Notes: generated by a model from the letters alone, not told the origin. DNA of 64,000 nt from Symbiodinium natans (GCA_905221605.1 CAJNDS010001001.1:1397549-1461548); one strand, 5' to 3'; numbered from the stretch's first letter, positions 1-11,349 are shown. Numbers and translations are program-made.

Positions 1-29
1 CTAAACCCTAAACCCTAAACCCTAAACCC
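1..29. repeat. CCCTAAA telomeric-type repeat at window start
   Basis: Four CCCTAAA units in the orientation expected for the left end of a chromosome. Blocks just like it occur throughout the window, so this alone does not prove a chromosome end. Confidence 0.8.
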
Positions 30-33
30 GAAC

Positions 34-121
34 CCGGCGCCCTTGCGCGGCCCCAGCTGCGTGCGTCGGAATGGGAAGCACCACGTCGGATGCGCGCAAT
101 GCCCCGGATTCATCCTGGAAC
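34..121 (-). CDS. candidate exon (DESGALRASDVVLPIPTHAA)
   Basis: 88-bp GC-rich island with an open minus frame. The acceptor-like CCGCAG lies at its 5' edge. At the 3' edge the frame runs to GCCGG|GTTCGGG and straight into TTTAGGG repeats. The plus strand is also open, so the strand is a judgement. Confidence 0.35.
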
Positions 122-257
122 CTGCGGACTGATGGGCTTACCTTATAATAGGGTTTCGGGTTTAGGGCTTAGGGTTTAGGGTTGAGGGTTTAGAGCTTAG
201 GGTTTAGGGTTTAGGGTTTAGGGCTTAGGGCTTAGGGTGTAGGGTTTATTATAACTA

Positions 258-361
258 CCAATTGCTTAAGAACCCCCAAAAAATGAAAAAGACTCTTCCT
301 TATAAGAGTTATGACCTTGTTCTTTTGGTTCGTTTGGGGAGGGGTTCTTAAGCAAATAATA
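258..361. mobile_element. short TIR element, family E
   Basis: About 104 bp; left TTGCTTAAGAACCCC at 263-277 is exactly inverted as GGGGTTCTTAAGCAA at 341-355. The centre has a smaller hairpin-like pair (cttataagagtt). Non-coding. Confidence 0.55.
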
Positions 362-1028
362 GATACGGATCCATGTAATATAGAGGGGTTTCCCGCACCT
401 GTTTGGGGTCCTCAGTATAAGGGAATCCGACTATTTGGGGGTTCTATCATAGGGGCCCCGTATTTTCGCAAACTCCCAGATGCTTGAGCGTTAAAGGGGA
501 TCCTGCATAGTAGCTTTAGGGCCCAAGTATATTCTATGGAGGCGCATGGATCCTGCGGGTGCCGGAGCCCACACCCTGCGTCAACCCAACAAGCCATGAG
601 AAGCCCCAAAACCCACACTCCCCCTCTCAACCCCCCTAATCCCTAAACCCTTTTTGGCAAGGGTTTAGGGTTTAGGGTTTAGGGTTTAGGGTTTAGGGTT
701 TAGGGTTCAGGGTTTAGGGTTTAGGGTTTAGGGTTTAGGGTTTAGGGTACGCCCCTAATCCCTAAACCCTGAACCCTCAACCCCCGCAACCCTAAACCCC
801 ACGCTCAACCCCAATCCCTAAACTCTTCCACACAGAGCCCTGATGCCTGGGTTGCTAGGGTAGTTTAGGGTTTAGGGTTTAGGGTGTACTTATAAGTAGG
901 GTAGGGTAACTATGGCCGTATGCTTACATAGGGGCTCATACTTACCACCAGACTCCTAGGGCCTACGCCTGTTCGGCGTCCTTTTTTCGGGAGGGTTTGG
1001 GGTCCACTCGGTGCTCTCAGGTTTTGGT

Positions 1029-1201
1029 TTAGAGTTTAGGGTTTGGGGTTTAGGGTTTAGGGTTCTTAGGGTTCTTAGGGTTCTTAGGGTTCTTAGGGTG
1101 CTTAGGGTTCTTAGGGTTCTTGGGGTTCTTCGGGTTCTTAGGGTTCTTAGGGTTCTTAGGGTTCTTAGGGTTCTTAGGGTTCTTAGGGTTCTTAGGGTTT
1201 T
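1029..1201 (+). repeat. ITR followed by 9-bp variant TTCTTAGGG array
   Basis: TTTAGGG units turn into about 15 copies of a 9-bp unit GGGTTCTTA (1064-1199). Open frames on both strands here are repeat translations (LRVLRVLRV type), not genes. Confidence 0.9.
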
Positions 1202-3270
1202 AGGCTTTCCCAAGTCCGAAGCCAGAGGCCCAGGAGCATTCCCAGCAAGGCGGGCGCAAGCTCCGCCAGGGGGACGGCGCTGGCTCGGGCGAAGTGGCCT
1301 TGGAGAGCTGCGGATTCTGCAGCACCATCTTTTGCAGGGTTTCGGGTTTTGGGTTTCGGGCTTGGGGTTTAGGGTTTGGGGTTTAGGGTTTAGGGTTTAG
1401 GGCTTAGGGCTTGGGGTTTGGGGCCCCCTTTGTTGGGATTCGGTTTGGGGGTCAGGCCTGAAGCCACCTCCGTTGGAGGTGGGAAGGGAATGGCTGAGGT
1501 AAGCTCAAAGCCCCTTAGATCCTACTGCACACCTTGCTTGAAGGTTCACGCGTACTTATAAGTAGCGGTATAAGTGAGTATACATCCTTCAACGTGCGAC
1601 CGTGAAACTCACGACCCCAACAACCTCGACCTTGACAGCCTTTACGGGCGTGTTCTCTGCTTGCGAGGTCCCTTGAAGGGTCCCGGTAAAATCCCGAAGT
1701 CCCAATAGCCAGCGCTAGACAAAGGGGCCAAGATTACAGTAGGGACGCGAAGAGGAACCATGATTCGGATAGGGCTTCCTGAAGCCAAGCCGAGGCTCCC
1801 AAAACACGAAATTTTGGGGTTTAAGGGTTTAGGGCTTTTTGGCAGGGGGTTTGCCCAGGAGACCTAGGCAGATGTCTGACACTGCTTCTTCAGCCGCAAC
1901 TCCTCAAAACTCTTCAACCTCTAAAACTACCCAAAAGTTGCCAAGACGGCTCAACCAAAACTCCTAAACCCTAAGCCCTAAGCCCTAAACCCTAAACCCT
2001 AAACCCTAAACCCTAATTCTCAAGTCCGAGCTTCTGCAGGTACGCTGGAGGAGCCGGAGGTGCGAGAGGAGACTCCTGCGAAAGTGAGAAGCCTCCGCCG
2101 GCCAAGTAACCCGCGTCATCTCTTACAGCCTGACCAAGTAACCCTAAACCCTAAGCCCCAAAACTGTCCGGGCTTAACCCTAAACCCCAAACCCTAAACC
2201 CTAAACCCCAAGCCCTGAACCCCAAAACCTTTCGGCGTGCACGAAAGAAACACGCGAAGCGGTCCTCGCCAGCTCGGTCTTGGCGGAGTTGGACTGCGAC
2301 ATTCTTGCCAGGTGCCTTGGTGTATGTTCAGGACTTCTGTTGCTACCCCAAAGCCCAAAGCCCAAAGCCCAAGGCCCAAAGCCCAAAGCCCAAACCCCAA
2401 ACGAACCCCAAACCCTAAACTTTGATTTAAATCCGCCGCTGCTGCCGAAATACCACGCCAGGGTTTGGGCTTTGCTTCGTGGTTTAGGGTCGGAGGCCCT
2501 CTGAAGTTGGGTTGCAAGTTGGACCTCCCCAAGGCCCCCTCAAAGTAAAATCTCCCGAAACGGTTTGAGCTTTTGGGTTTAGGGTTGGGGTTTAGGGTTT
2601 AGGGTTTAGGGTTCAGGGTGCCCGAAAATTTAGGGCTTTAGGGTTGAGTCCCTCACTCTCGCACAAGGCCGCCACACGGGGACACCAACCCGCACAGCGG
2701 ATTTAGGGCATAGGGTTTAGGGTTTAGGGTTTGAGTAGGAATACGCCTGAAGATTGTTCTGGTTCTAGGGATCCTACTCAGAGTTGGTGGGGTGGGGGCA
2801 TTGCGCAGCATAGGAGGTAAGGGAAGGAATATGCCGTAAACGATCGTATGATTGTCTACATAAGTGTTAGGCTACCTTTCCTTCATCACGGTACCCGCAA
2901 ACCTTTTTTGTAAGCACGGACTGAGGAGGCTGCCGGCAACACCTAAACCCTAAACCCTAAACCCTAAATCCTAAACCCTAAACCGCTCTCTGGTGGCGCA
3001 TGGCATCTTGCGATCCGCGCGGCGGGCGGTGAAGGAACAGAAGCCGCCGGAGCGGCGGCAAGAACATGGAGAGGAACCTTCCAAGGTGGGTTTAGGGTTT
3101 AGGGTTTAGGGTTTAGGGTTTAGGGTTTAGGGCTTAGGGTTTAGGGTTTAGGGCTGCTTGAAGGTTCATTCGGGTACTTCTAGGCAGGGCTATCACGTAC
3201 CCCAAATAGGTTATAACCGCAGATTCCATAAACCCTATGCACCTCCAAGCAAGGTCCCGCCTTTATAACC

Positions 3271-3383
3271 TATAGCTTAAGAACCCAAAGCCTACTGCTG
3301 TTTGTTGGCACAAATTCTACAACCCCCCGATCGGATTCTTCGATGACCTACAAACATGTAGGCTTTGGGTTCTTGACATATTT
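3271..3383. mobile_element. short TIR element, family E
   Basis: Left tagcttaagaacccaaagcc-tac is inverted at 3358-3380 as gtaggctttgggttcttgac. Shares the CTTAAGAACCC end with the 258-361 element but has a different interior. Non-coding. Confidence 0.55.
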
Positions 3384-4141
3384 TAGGGGCTCTGCAACTT
3401 GCACAAATGAACCCCCCAACTGGTATTTGCGTGGACTCACCTTCTTCTCAGCCTTCTCAGCTCTCAGACCCGTGGCGGACAATCGGCAGTAGCAGTAGAA
3501 CCCATACCTTGAAAATTTTGGGGCTCCTGATAGTGAGCTACCAGGGTTTAGGGTTTAGGGTTTAGGGTTTTGTGACGGACCTGGAGGCCCGCGTTTGCTG
3601 TTACCACCTGCCTAGCTGACACAGCGTTGAGCTTCAGGATTCAGGTGGCCGTGTAAGGCAGTAAGGCCTTTACCTGAGAAGCTGGTATTGGGTTTAGGGT
3701 TTAGGCTGTAGGGTTTAGGGTTAGGGTTTAGGGTTTTGTGTTTAGGGTTTAGGGTTTGGGGTTGGGTGGGGGATCAAAGGCACCCATTCACAGGTGCTAG
3801 AGAGTTCCTGCTGGACATTTCCAGGCCTTCGTGCGTAGGTCGTGGTCAAACTCGGCATGCAGCCCATGAACGCCTCATTGAAAAAGGCAACTTCGTAGGA
3901 GAAGGGCGGGTTCAGGGTTTAGGGTTTAGGGTTCAGGGGGGTTTAGGGTTTTTTGTCTTAGGGTTCAGGACCCGGCTACCACGAGGAGGGCTTCTTGGGC
4001 TTCACAGGGCTTTGAGTCCTTTCTTGCCACTGCCTGGCACATTTCAGCCCGACTCCTGACAAGTCTGCCTTGAAAAGCGCTTTTGAGCCTCGCAAGTGCG
4101 CGATACCCTAAACCCTAAACCCTAAACCCTAAACCCTAAAC

Positions 4142-4212
4142 CCTAGGAGCAGGTATCTTCGACCACTCTCAGAGCCCGGAGCTTCTCGAGCTTCACTCAG
4201 GTTCTGGCTGCC
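4142..4212 (-). CDS. candidate exon (GSQNLSEAREAPGSESGRRY)
   Basis: 71 bp. Acceptor-like CCCCAACTCCACAG| before, donor-like CTAGG|GTTTAGGG after: the donor is the first base of the telomeric array. 23 codons plus two bases. No family recognised. Confidence 0.45.
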
Positions 4213-4496
4213 CTGTGGAGTTGGGGATCTACACCCTCAGTAGCTCGAAAGCCCTAACCCCTAAAAGCCTTCAAAGCCCTAAACCCTAAAAGCCCTAAAC
4301 CCTAAAACGCGAAAAACCCTAAAGCCAAACACCCTAACCCTCTCTCTCTCTCTCTCGCAGACTCGGGAATCCGTCAGCTGCCGTCTGCAGCCCGACAGGC
4401 AATGATCTCCGAGCAACGCCCCACCGCCCATGTAGCCCTAAAGAACCCTAAACCTTCAACCCCCAAGGCGCAAAACCAAGGGCTAAGGGGCCTAAA

Positions 4497-4667
4497 CCCT
4501 AAACCCTAAACCCTGTACCTAACCCCAAAACCCTAAGCCCCAAACCCTAAGCCCCAAACCCTGTACCTAACCCCAAACCCTAAGCCCCAAACCCTAAGCC
4601 CCAAACCCTGTACCTAACCCCAAAACCCTAAGCCCCAAACCCTAAGCCCAAAACCCTAAACCCTAAA
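4497..4667 (-). repeat. degenerate CCCTAAA block with about 50-bp higher-order unit
   Basis: CCCTAAGCCCCAAA-type variants are grouped with CCCTGTACCTAACCCCAAA three times at a roughly 50-bp spacing, showing secondary tandem duplication of a degenerate telomeric block. Confidence 0.8.
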
Positions 4668-4668
4668 C

Positions 4669-4747
4669 GAGGGGCCAGGACTTCGTCGTCTTCGCTGGCG
4701 GGGAGCACACTTCGGAAGCAGCACTCCTGGGATCTTCGGACGGAGCT
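4669..4747 (-). CDS. candidate exon (SQECCFRSVLPASEDDEVLA)
   Basis: 79 bp. The 3' edge reads CCCCTC|GTTTAGGG and the 5' edge CCCTTGACAAG|, both abutting ITR arrays. The plus strand also gives an open frame (GQDFVVFAGGEHTSEAALLG), so the strand is uncertain. Confidence 0.4.
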
Positions 4748-4754
4748 CTTGTCA

Positions 4755-5475
4755 AGGGTTTAGGGTTTAGGGTTTAGGGTTTAGGGTTTAGGGTTTGGGG
4801 TTTGGGGTTTAGGGTTTAGGGTTTAGGGGTTTAGGGGTTTGGGGTTAGGGGTTAGGGTTTAGGGTTTAGGGTTTGGGGTTTAGGGTTTAGGGTTTAGGGT
4901 TTAGGGTTTAGGGTTTAGGGTTTAGGGTTTAGGGTTTAGGGTTTAGGGTTTAGGGTTTAGGGTTTAGGGTTTAGGGTTTAGGGTTTAGGGTTTAGGGTTT
5001 AGGGTTTAGGTTTTTGGTTTTAGGGTTTAGGGTTTAGGGTTTAGGTTTTAGGGTTTAGGGTTTAGGGTTTAGGGTTTAGGGTTTAGGGTTTAGGGTTTAG
5101 GGTTTAGGGTTTAGGGTTTAGGGTTTAGGGTTTAGGGTTTAGGGTTTAGGGTTTAGGGTTTAGGGTTTAGGGTTTAGGGTTTAGGGTTAGGTTTAGGGTT
5201 TAGGGTTTAGGGTTTAGGGTTTAGGGTTTAGGGTTTAGGGTTTAGGGTTTAGGGTTTAGGGTTTAGGGTTTAGGGTTTAGGGTTTAGGGTTTAGGGTTTA
5301 GGGTTTAGGTGTAGGGTTTAGGGTTTAGGGTTTAGGGTTTAGGGTTTAGGGTTTAGGGTTTAGGGTTTAGGGTTTAGGGTTTAGGGTTTAGGGTTTAGGG
5401 TTTAGGGTTTAGGGTTTAGGGTCTAGGGTTTAGGGTTTAGGGTTTAGGGTTTAGGGTTTAGGGTTTAGGGTTTAT
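4755..5475 (+). repeat. longest interstitial TTTAGGG array
   Basis: About 720 bp of TTTAGGG, nearly perfect from 4860 on, with isolated variants (TTTTTGG, GTTAGG, GTGTAGGG). This is the longest ITR of the window and has unique sequence on both sides. Confidence 0.97.
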
Positions 5476-5701
5476 GGTCCCGGGTCCCGAAATCCTAAAC
5501 CCTGCCCCTTAAACCCTAAAAGCCCTAAACCCCTCTCGGGAAGGCTGTTACAGGGTCTGCAGCAAAGCCGCGAAGGTTTAGGGTTTGGGGTTTGGGGCTT
5601 AGGGTTTGGGGTTGAGGGTTGAGGGCTTTGGGTCGTGAAGTGTGTGAAGGTGTGAAGGTGTGGCCACACGTGCAATCCCCAACGCAGCAGGGCCCCTTAA
5701 C

Positions 5702-5779
5702 CCTTGCCCCACGAAAGCCCTGAAAGCCGCGGCCTCCCCCACACCAGAGTCGAGGAGGTCCAGAAGCGACGCGAAGTGC
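5702..5779 (-). CDS. candidate exon (HFASLLDLLDSGVGEAAAFR)
   Basis: 78 bp, leucine/alanine-rich helical frame continuing AFVGQG. Acceptor-like GTTCCCAG|, donor-like CAAGG|GTTAAG. Confidence 0.4.
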
Positions 5780-6212
5780 CTGGGAACTTCTGAATTCGGA
5801 ATTCGGGCGTAGGGCGTAGGGTGTTAGGGTTTAGGGGTTCATCAGAAACAAGGCTGGGCTTACAATTCCCCCCCCCCCCCACCAGAATCCGCCAAAATCA
5901 ACTCGCCAGAAGCTGGCCAGGGGCCTCAAGATCATCCCTGCCGCTTCCACCACCTCGCATGCCGGTGGCAAAACGCGGATTTAGGGTTTAGGGCTTTAGG
6001 GTCTAGGGTACAGGCCTTAGGGCTTAGGGCCTTGGGAATAGGGCTTGGGGTTTAGAGTTTAGGGTTTTGGGGTTTAGGGCTAGGGTTACTTGCGATACGC
6101 TAGCCTGTATGCCCACGCCCCTCATCAACTTGCGGCTTGCATCGGCCGTGGTGAACACCGATGCGGTCCGACTTGGAGGTTTCATGGGTAGGGTTTTGGG
6201 GATCAGTACAGT

Positions 6213-6320
6213 CGACTTGTTGCTGAGTTCATAAGCCCCCAAAAAGTGTACGCTTTCAGTTCTCTAGGGGGTTACAGTATCCCAAAAAGTGTAAAGTGTG
6301 CTCAATCAGCTACTAAGACT
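6213..6320. mobile_element. short TIR element, family C
   Basis: Left CGACTTGTTGCTGAGTTCAT, right gtgctcaatcagctactaag, an approximate inverse (CTTGGTWGCTGAG core). Two CCCAAAAAGTGTA motifs lie inside. Matches 41981-42113 over most of its length. Non-coding. Confidence 0.55.
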
Positions 6321-6387
6321 TTTACAGGGACCATAAGGGCATACTACTATTTTATGCCGACCCCTATATTAAAATTCCTCAAGTCGC

Positions 6388-6447
6388 CTGCTCGGGCGGC
6401 CGACTGGCCAGGAAGCTCTCGGCCAGGTGTAGCAGGCGCAGGGCGAC
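6388..6447 (-). CDS. candidate exon (VALRLLHLAESFLASRPPEQ)
   Basis: Exactly 20 codons. The upstream edge is the telomeric repeat itself (CCCTAAAG|), a ready-made AG acceptor. The downstream edge is GAGCAG|GCGACT, a GC-type donor, which dinoflagellates use. Confidence 0.42.
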
Positions 6448-7265
6448 CTTTAGGGTTTAGGGTCCAGGGTTTAGGGTTTAGGGTTTAGGGATTAGGGCTT
6501 AGGGTTTAGGGCTGAGGGCTTAGGGTTTGGGGTTTAGGGCTCGCGGTGCCTCTGCGTTTGGGCTGCCTTTGCAGGTACAGGCTCTTGATGCCGACATGAA
6601 TAGCACGGCCGCCTTTAAGACTCAACCCTAAACGCTAAACCCTAAACCCAAAGCACCATAGACTGATGCAATGAAGGTTCACGGTTCCACGGCCTTAGGG
6701 GTGGGCTTGCGAAGAGCTGCAGTTTGCATCCGAGCGCACCTCATCGATCGGGATGGCCATGGCATTCCTAGGGGGGCCCCCAGGCACGCACGGAGGACGC
6801 GGAGGGACAAAGCCGACAAGGGTTGAGGGTTTAGAGGTTGTAGGGTTCAAAGCGTTTGGAGGGTTTTAAGGGTGGCTTTGGGGGTCAGGGCTTAGAGTTT
6901 GTAGGGTTTAGAGGGCTTGTAGGGTTTATGAGGGTTTGTTGGCTTCTAAAGGGTTCATCGGGTTTGTAGGGTTCAATATGGTGCATAGGGTTTAAGGTGC
7001 TTTGGGGTTTGTTGTGTTTATAGGGTATATAGGTTTGCAGGGTTCATAGGGCTTATAGGGTTTACAGGGTTTCGGTTCGTTGGGTTTGTGGTGTTGCTAG
7101 GGTTTAGGAAGCATGTGGCCTGCCTGGATCCACCGAACAACTTTTGCACGGGGTGACTATTCCGTGCCAAACGTATCTCCGATGATCTTCTACTGTTTGG
7201 GGCCGGGGAGAGGGGGGGGGGGTTGCGAATAGTTGCAGTTCGTAAGCCCTAAACCCTACACCCAC

Positions 7266-7356
7266 GAGAGAACTTCAAGCACAGCGTCAGCGACGTGGCG
7301 AAGAGTTCGGCCGTGGGCAGCAGCTCTGGATGCAGCTTGGCGACGATCTCCTTGGC
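7266..7356 (-). CDS. candidate exon (AKEIVAKLHPELLPTAELFA)
   Basis: 91 bp, continuing TSLTLCLKFSR. Acceptor-like TTGCACACTGCAAG|; donor-like TCTC|GTGGGT followed by GTAGGGTTTAGGG. Good helical protein composition; family unknown. Confidence 0.48.
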
Positions 7357-7552
7357 CTTGCAGTGTGCAAGAATTTCTGGGGACCAAATGAACCGCAAAA
7401 TTGGGGAACTCCTCTTCAGGTAGATGAGCCATAAACCCTTCTAGGGTTCATGTGGTGGGGCTCGTCACAAATTGCTTATTTCCCCCCTTTGGAAGCTCCC
7501 TTGACCTCGAAGCTGCTTCATGATGGGGCAGAGGTTCACAAACATTGGAATC

Positions 7553-8312
7553 CTAAACCCTAAACCCTAAACCCTAAACCCTAAACCCTAAACCCTAAAC
7601 CCTAAACCCTAAACCCTAAACCCTCCCATCTCAGGAAGGCCTTGGCCGCGCCAGATGCCTCAGCACCACGTCCCCGGGGCGGCTGTGCGGCCAAGGCCTT
7701 GCTTCAGGGTTTAGGGTTTAAGGGTTAAGGGTTTAGGGTTTAGGGTTTAGGGTTTAGGGTTTAGGGTTTAGGGTTTAGGGTTTAGGGTTTAGGGTTTAGG
7801 GTTTAGGGTTTAGGGTTTAGGGTTTAGGGTTCAGCACTCCGGGTCGAGCAGCTTTATGGTTAAGCTTTATTTACGGCTCGGATACAACACCCACCCACCC
7901 AGAGAATCCCACTACATTGAGAAAGCCAAAAACGGCCAAATTCTGAAAATAAGCGGCCAAATTCTGAAAATAAAGCGGCCAAATTCTGAAAATAAAGCGG
8001 CCAAATTCTGAAAATAAAGCGGCCAAATTCTGAAAATTAAGCGGCCAAATTCTGAAATAAAGCGGCCAAATTCTGAAAATAAAGCGGCCAAATTCTGAAA
8101 ATAAAGCGGCCAAATTTTGAAAATACAATTAAGGTGTAAATATATATGGTAGAGAGGGTTTAGGGTTTAGGGTTTAGGGTTTAGGGTTTAGGGTTTAGGG
8201 TTTAGGGCTTAGGGTTTAGGGTTTAGGGTTTAGGGTTTAGGGTTTAGGGTTTAGGGTTTAGGGTTTAGGGTTTAGGGTTTAGGGTTTAGGGTTTAGGGTT
8301 TAGGGTTTAGGA
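7553..8312. repeat. cluster of ITR arrays, CCCTAAA then TTTAGGG, around a 22-bp repeat
   Basis: CCCTAAA at 7553-7623 and TTTAGGG at 7710-7832 and 8157-8311. Between the last two, at about 7927-8125, lie about nine units of CGGCCAAATTCTGAAAATAAAG, a 22-bp AT-rich tandem repeat whose minus frame gives a spurious FQNLAALFSE repeat. Confidence 0.95.
7622..7697 (-). CDS. candidate exon (RGRGAEASGAAKAFLRWE)
   Basis: 76 bp between two ITR arrays. Acceptor-like CCCTGAAGCAAG|, donor-like GGAGG|GTTTAGGG. The two ends of the island are inverse copies (AAGGCCTTGGCCGC / GCGGCCAAGGCCTT), so it could fold. Confidence 0.42.
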
Positions 8313-9084
8313 AACAGGAAACCCTTGGACACCAGCCTCAACACAAGGTTTCGGGGGGCAGGTTCAGGAATGATGACCCGAAGCGCCCAGAAGACGCGGG
8401 GATGTCTCAAGCCGAAGCCTCAGGGGTTTCCGGGGTCTAGGGCTTTGGGTTTAGGGTTTAGGGTTTAGGGTTTAGGGTTTAGGGTTTAGGGTTTAGGGTT
8501 TAGGGTTTAGGTTTTTTTATTGCCACCCGCCTAGCTGACACTCAGGCCACATTGCAGGGACTCATTACGGTCAAAGTCCATCATCGAAAATTGAAAGGTA
8601 GAATAGGCGCCTTTGCATGGTATCCGAGAGACTGTCAGCTCACACCATCAGTAATTAAAGGTGACCCTAAACCCTAAACCCTAAACCCTAAACCCTAAAC
8701 CTGAACTGACTAAAGGTGACGACTTTCATCTAGGCGAAAAGCGCTTTAGGGTGCAAGGCTGCGGGCGTGATGGTTTGGTCCAAGGCGCAGGAAAGAGTGC
8801 TGCGTGAGGAGACGCGGTGGCCACCCGAGAGTACAAGCCTGGCGGTGCTGTTCGTGCTGGGAGGCATTAGGGTTTAGGGTTTAGGGCTTAGGCGAAAAGA
8901 GTTTGGAGTTTAGGGTTTAGGGTTTAGGGTTAGGGTTTATAGGGCTTAGGGTTTAGGGTTTAGGGTTTCAGGGGAAAGGGTCTTAACTGGGTGTTGCTCT
9001 TGAGCACCACTGTGGCAAAGCATGGCCCGGTTCTGCGAGCTCCGGAGGGCACCCCTCGCACTTCAGGCACGGAAAAATCATAGT

Positions 9085-9376
9085 AGGGTTTAGGGTTTAG
9101 GGTTTAGGGTTTAGGGTTTAGGGTTTAGGGTTTAGGGTTTAGGGTTTAGGGTTTAGGCTTTAGGGCTTAGGGCTTAGGGCTTAGGGCTTAGGGCTTAGGG
9201 CTTAGGGCTCAGGGCTCAGGGCTTAGGGCTTAGGGCTTAGGGCTTAGGGCTTAGGGCTGAGGGCTTAGGGCTCAGGGCTCAGGGCTCAGGGCTCAGGGCT
9301 TAGGGCTTAGGGCTTAGGGCTTAGGGCTTAGGGCTTAGGGTTTAGGGTTTAGGGTTTAGGGTTTAGGGTTTAGCAG
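9085..9376 (+). repeat. ITR array with TTAGGGC variant core
   Basis: TTTAGGG units flank a homogeneous run of TTAGGGC/TCAGGGC variants (about 9160-9340). A variant spread locally, as expected from slippage or unequal exchange after insertion. Confidence 0.92.
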
Positions 9377-9513
9377 GGCTTTTTGGCATGTATGTTTGCA
9401 GCGAAAGTTGTGGAAGGGTGTGCAGTCATTTCAGCTACCGTGTGAACGAAGCCCTACTAAACCCTAAACACCCTAAACCCTAAACCCTAAACCCTAAACC
9501 CTAAACCCTAAAC

Positions 9514-9600
9514 TCGCTCGGACAGCAGGGACGCTCGCCTGCCGCCGCAAGGCTCATGCCGGAGTCGTCTGGCGGACCTGGTCGCTCAGAGCTGATGATC
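9514..9600 (-). CDS. candidate exon (SERPGPPDDSGMSLAAAGER)
   Basis: 87 bp. Acceptor edge CCCTAAAG|G and donor edge CGA|GTTTAGGG are both made of telomeric repeat. Open over the full length. Confidence 0.45.
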
Positions 9601-9684
9601 CTTTAGGGTTCAGGGTTTAGGGTTTAGGGTTTTGGGTTTTGGGTTTTGGGTTTTAGGGTTTAGGGTTTAGGCGTTAGGGTGGGC

Positions 9685-9797
9685 GTACTTGAAGGTTTAT
9701 GGGTACTTAGAGGTAGAGTTACAAGTACCCTGAACAAGGTGATAGCCATAGTTACCCTACTTACAACCCTACAGATAAGTACCCATGAACCTCCAAG
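9685..9797. mobile_element. family A foldback element
   Basis: 113 bp, starting GTACTTGAAGGTTTATGGGT and ending with aagtacccatgaacctccaag, the diverged inverse. The arms also share the gtaagtag/ctacttac-type subterminal sequence. Non-coding. Confidence 0.65.
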
Positions 9798-10126
9798 CTC
9801 AAGGCTACTAGTTTTTGCTCAAAGGGAATTGAGATGTTAGCCAGGAACCCTAGTTCCTTAGATCCCTACTAAGAAGAAGCAGTGGACGTGAACAAGATGG
9901 CCACCTGGCTTACACCTCAGGAAAATACATCCAACATCTATACGGGCGAATTCTCGAAACTAGGGCTTTTTTGGGGGGTCCTTATTATACGGCGGCCCCT
10001 CTTGTTTCGGGTACCCCTTTCTGACCAAAATTTAGAGAACTGACCATATCGACATTCCTACTATGGCAACTTAGCTTGAAGCCGTGGAATCCTCAAAAGC
10101 AACCCGGGGGCTTTGGGTTTGGGGCT

Positions 10127-10249
10127 TCAGGCTGAGGAAGGCCCCAAGGGGCTGTTCATGTAAGCCAGGATCTGTGGCAACACTGGCTCGAGCAACCGGG
10201 TGTCCAGCCTCAGTTGGAATTTCCGCTTCAGCAGGCCCCGGGCCAAACC
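10127..10249 (-). CDS. candidate terminal exon (KFQLRLDTRLLEPVLPQILA)
   Basis: Open minus frame beginning after acceptor-like GTTTGTGAG| and ending YMNSPLGPSSA then TGA at 10127-10129. Strong helical protein character. It follows the candidate exon at 10333-10427 across an 83-bp TTTAGGG-bearing gap, so the two may be the end of one gene, although the simplest splice choice does not keep frame. Confidence 0.48.
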   Translation of the reverse strand, partial: GLARGLLKRKFQLRLDTRLLEPVLPQILAYMNSPLGPSSA

Positions 10250-10332
10250 CTCACAAACACCTTTGCCTGCATCCGACCCTACCCTAAGAACCCACAATCA
10301 ACCCTAAACCCTAAACCCTCAACCCGAAACAC

Positions 10333-10427
10333 CCCAGGCACAGGGGCTGTGCCAACGCGTCCGCGAGGGCTTCAGGCGCCAGCCCACGGCGCTTGGCCGC
10401 GAGGCGCAGGACACGGAGCACCATCCG
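10333..10427 (-). CDS. candidate exon (RMVLRVLRLAAKRRGLAPEA)
   Basis: 95 bp, continuing LADALAQPLCLG. Acceptor-like CCGAGGCAG|; donor-like TGGG|GTGTTTCGGG leading into TTTAGGG. Arg/Leu/Ala-rich helices resemble helical-repeat proteins, but no family is assigned. Confidence 0.5.
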
Positions 10428-10869
10428 CTGCCTCGGAGGGTTTAGGGTTTAGGGGTCGTCTTAGGTACTTGCCCCACACTCTCTCTTCTCCATCTTCTTG
10501 CCCTTGGCCACGCAATGCATTCACACAGCTCGCGTGTATTCGTAGCTCTCAAGCACATGGGCTATTCTTAACGATGGGGGACTGTGAGCAAAAAAGAAGC
10601 GTTATGGGCTCTTAAAATTATTCATGATTTTCATGGACTTCATCTCTGAAACTTACTCTCATGAGCGAACAAGGGTCTAGAGGAGTTTGCAACTAGCTCA
10701 GAAGACCATCATTCATTGCCAAACAACTGGAAATCCACGACTCACTGAGTGGAGTTTGTAGCCCCCTCCCTGTGAACCTAGCGTTGACTCCTCACTTATT
10801 TGGGCGAGATGGATGAACAAGGCGGCGGAACAAGAAAAAGAGAGATGAACGATGGAGTTTATATCTTGA

Positions 10870-10904
10870 GCGCTCTCTCTCTCTCACTCTCACTCCCACT
10901 CCCT

Positions 10905-10945
<41 letters not shown>

Positions 10946-11015
10946 GCTCTCACTCTCACTCTCTCTCTCTCTCTCTCTCTGTCTCTCACTCTCTCTCTCT
11001 CTCTCTCTCTCTCTT
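10870..11015. repeat. (CT)n microsatellite
   Basis: About 145 bp of CT with CA interruptions. Overlapping open frames (SLSLSL/RERERE) are repeat translations. Confidence 0.95.
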
Positions 11016-11349
11016 TTTCTAAAACCTGATTTTACCCTGAACCCTAAACCCCAAACTTTGTCGGCATAGTTGCCAGTTGGGGAACTTGGAAGGAACATCC
11101 CTAAGCGCGTTGAGCTTCTGAGCATGTCGTAAAGAGTAAACCCTAAACCCTATACCCGAAACCCTAAACCCTAAACCCTAAACCCTAAACCCAAACCCGA
11201 AACCATGTCCTAAAGTTGGGCTTCTGAAGTGTAGTGTTCAAAGCATTCTCTCCGCAGTTGCCCCGTGGAGCTTGGCTAGACGGGTGGCAAAAAGACCCTA
11301 AACCCTAAACCCTAGGGTTTAGGGTTTAGGGTTTAGGGGATGCTTAAAC

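Noticed and set aside
1-29. True chromosome end
   Set aside because: Only four units, and identical blocks occur all over the window in both orientations.
8736-8865. Exon-like island (plus SKAQERVLREETRWPPESTS; minus also open)
   Set aside because: Protein-like on both strands with no decisive splice edges, so not called.
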